A stretch of 64,000 nucleotides of DNA, taken from the NCBI GenBank assembly GCA_020086605.1, contig JACBWW010000022.1:6673243-6737242 (forward strand). The letters are read 5' to 3'. The position numbers and the translations under genes were made by a program. Shown piece after piece: positions 61,531 through 64,000 of this stretch. Under the pieces are notes generated by a model. That model did no database searches. It was not told the origin of the DNA and saw only the letters and a program-made list of their open reading frames with translations. Numbering within the stretch: position 1 is the first letter of the stretch; every line of letters begins with the position of its first letter. The stretch is from Lanius collurio. Lineage: Eukaryota > Chordata > Aves > Passeriformes > Laniidae.

Positions 61531-63590
61531 CACCTTGAGGATGTTTTGAAGAATCAAAGTACAGTAGACTTAAAGCAGAACTTACTTGCATAAAACCTTC
61601 ATGTAGGAATCACTGAAATCTTAAATTGTACTATGTGACCATGAAGTAGATTTTAGATTATTGAATAAGCTTTGCTGTTGAAGCATTCTTTTTCTCTATA
61701 TTTATCAAGATTCTCAGCCTTCTTCAAATAATATATAAATTGTTTTAATTTGGTGGATTTTTTTTTTCTCCTTGGAATGATTTTACATAAGTTTTTAAAC
61801 CAGCAGTTGTCAAATGAGATTTTAAATTTATCACAGATAAGCACCCATTGTTGAACTGGAGAAAATGTTCTTCTAAAAAAGGTGTTACTGTATGCAAAAT
61901 ACAATTAAGTAAAAAATGCAACAGAATTATAGGAAAAAAACCCCAGACTTTCTTTGATAGACACAAATGAAAAAACTAAAAGCATGGATGGTGTATAGAA
62001 TTCAGCAAAAATCAATGTGTGCAGATTTTTAGCCACTGTTTTGAATTTGTAATCATGGTTTCTGTATTTAGAAAACAGGAATTCTGCAATGTATTCTTCC
62101 CTCAAAACTCTATTATTTAATAAGCAAATGAACAGACTTTTCAGAGAAAAATATTTCACCTTGAAAGCAAACTCTGCTCTCTTTTTTTGGTGGTAATTTT
62201 AAAGTATCAAAATGAGAACTGTCTTAATTCTTAGCTGAGGTTTACATCCATAGAGGGGAATGTGTGCATGTGAGTGCAGAATAAGGGGTGGGTGGCAGGG
62301 CAGGAGAAAGATGAGCTGAGGAAGGCAGTGTCGATGTGTTACTACCTGCTTGCAGCCATAAGGCCGGGGAATCATTTGTGACACTCTGGGGACAATTTTG
62401 TCACCCTGACAGTAATGCTGTTATGCACCAACTTGACACACAGGAAGAATCCATAAAGACAGATAAGTAACTGTGAAAGTGGCTGGGGATCAGCCTGAGT
62501 GCTACCACTCACCTGCAGTGACAAATAGATAGTCATGAAGGATTGAAAATCCTGCCCAACACAGAGATATGTCAGTCCAAAGCCAGAACGCTGCGTGGTT
62601 ACATGGAGGTTGTAGTAAAAATACACATAAGGCACATGCACAGAAGGGCCCCCAGGCGTAAGTATGAGAAGGTTAACTTCAAAGTATATTAGTTCTTCTT
62701 TGTAGCTTTTTTTTTTCCTTAAGAATACTTGATGTGTTTCACAGTTGGACCAAATTCTTACATTAATTGCTTTTGATTGGGCTAATTCCTGCAATTTTAA
62801 TTGAAATGTGATGGGTATATGTTAACATTGGGGTAATGAAGATGAAAATTTTGCCAGTGTGATTTTTGTGGGAATCAATGGGTCTGTTTCCAGGTGTCAT
62901 TTTTTTTTTAGTAATTATTTTATACCAATAGAGGTCCCCATTTGCAAATCCGATGAAGAAACTTGTGACTTAAGAAATACATTCTGCTTTTAAAAATACT
63001 GTGCTTTAGCTGTTGCAGTCAACCATAAGTGCTAAAAATCAGTGCCAAACTGTTTGCTGTTTGTTATGTTCAAAACTGTTATGCTCCTACTGCAAATGCA
63101 TTTCTTTTTGTAAAAAAAGCAAAAGTGGCTTTCAGTTTAAAAAATACTTTATAGAAAGATAATGGTAGTTTTATTGCTTTTTGGTTTGTTTGTTTAAAAC
63201 AAAGGGATTAAATCTGACCCTGAAGACCACTTCTGAATTCAGTCCCTCTTTTTTGACTTCTGTTTCATTATTCATGTTTGATAATTTGAAGTTTGTTTCT
63301 CAGGAAAGAAGTGAGTTACAACCAAAGACAGATGATGTGCTTGAGTTTCTGTTTTGTTTACTTTATAATCTCTGCTTTTCTCCTTTTCTTCTCAGTCTGG
63401 CCACTGGCTTTCACTTTTAAGGAATTTCCCTTTGTAGGCAGTCTGAAGTAATTTTGATCCCTGGAAGAGGGACTAAAAGAACCTGTAAACCTTACATTTC
63501 CTTACATCCCACATGCTCAGGATTATATTTTTTTCCATGTGTTTTCTTTTTTTCTTCCGATCTGGCAGTTCCTTGTCGTGTCCTCAGTTC
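61531..63590. other. AT-rich stretch, no gene seen
   Basis: Contains a 140-codon minus frame (62794-62372), the second longest in the window, with no recognisable domain, start context or splice support. Confidence 0.5.
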
Positions 63591-64000
63591 CTTTCCATGG
63601 TGGCAGCTTTTGAGCAGAGTGTGCAGAGCTCTGAGGTGGTGACTGCTCCCTTCAGTGCCGAGCAGAGCTGAGCTGGAGCTCAGCAGGGTGTGACAGGACT
63701 GATTCTCAGCCCTGAGTGCCAGTCCCAGCCTCCTTGCAGAGCCCTTCCACACATCTCATGCACATCCCAATGAACTCTTCATTTCATACACTACCAGTGT
63801 CTTTTTTATTCTTTGCCTCTTTGGCATAGTGCTGGGCACAGACTGCCTGGATGGTTTGTGCAGGCTGAGTCGTGCTGCATTTGGCCTCCTCTCTGTATGA
63901 TCTGCACTGGCTTCCCTCCAGTCACCCTTTTCTTGAGCTGCTCAGGCTTGACCATTTTATTCTCTTGATAATGCCCTCCTCTGGAGATGCTGAAGAATAA
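63591..64000. other. GC-richer right edge with short hairpin
   Basis: Includes gctgagct-gg-agctcagc, an 8-bp stem (63667-63684), in a CAG/AGCT-rich stretch. No gene recognised. Confidence 0.45.

Noticed and set aside
62372..62794. Minus open frame of 140 codons
   Set aside because: Chance length, no domain or splice support, and no recognisable homolog.
1..64000. tRNA, rRNA, CRISPR, operon or viral genes
   Set aside because: No tRNA B-box with matching arms, rRNA segments, spaced direct repeats, bacterial gene spacing or retroviral reading frames were found.

Overview
The window reads as non-coding DNA from a large vertebrate genome, most likely a bird. No open frame exceeds about 145 codons, base composition is AT-rich and CpG-poor, and long poly-T runs and microsatellites are scattered through it. 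The clearest lineage clue is two CR1 LINE 3' ends (about 11.5 and 14.9 kb). They carry the avian-type tail: a 'ggttggaatgagatgat' or 'gttggactcaatgat' segment, then a 'cccttccaac' or 'gcttccaac' motif, then ATTCTRTGA-type ends. Several degenerate MIR-like and other old sauropsid-type repeats are present (13.2, 13.5, 36.6, 43.2, 61.4 kb). A non-avian reptile is not excluded. I cannot name the locus.

Layout: 0-11.5 kb is mostly featureless AT-rich DNA, with a complex block at 2.5-3.25 kb holding a tiny CpG-dense core, a second block at 3.5-4.1 kb with a paired-class homeodomain dimer site, and a purine-rich stretch at 8.7-9.4 kb. The 11.5-15.3 kb stretch holds most recognisable repeats (two CR1 copies, a MIR-like SINE, an old palindromic repeat, an AT microsatellite). 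The 24-33 kb stretch holds candidate minus-strand exons (31179-31089 and 24251-24188, perhaps 32236-32212) whose reading phases agree, plus two complex blocks (24.65-25.2, 25.43-25.66 kb). The 38.7-39.15, 47.7-48.06 and 48.36-48.84 kb blocks look like regulatory sequence. At 56.87 kb an RFX X-box lies beside an ETS site. The right end (58.9-61.05 kb) holds the two most convincing enhancer-like blocks, dense in TAATTA and TGACAG-type sites.

Overall interpretation (inference): an intergenic desert or giant intron around a developmental regulator, in which distal enhancers are the main functional content, with possibly a few small exons of a minus-strand gene. No rRNA, tRNA, CRISPR, prokaryotic gene or intact mobile element was found. 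Conservation could not be tested, so every regulatory-block call rests on sequence texture and motifs alone.
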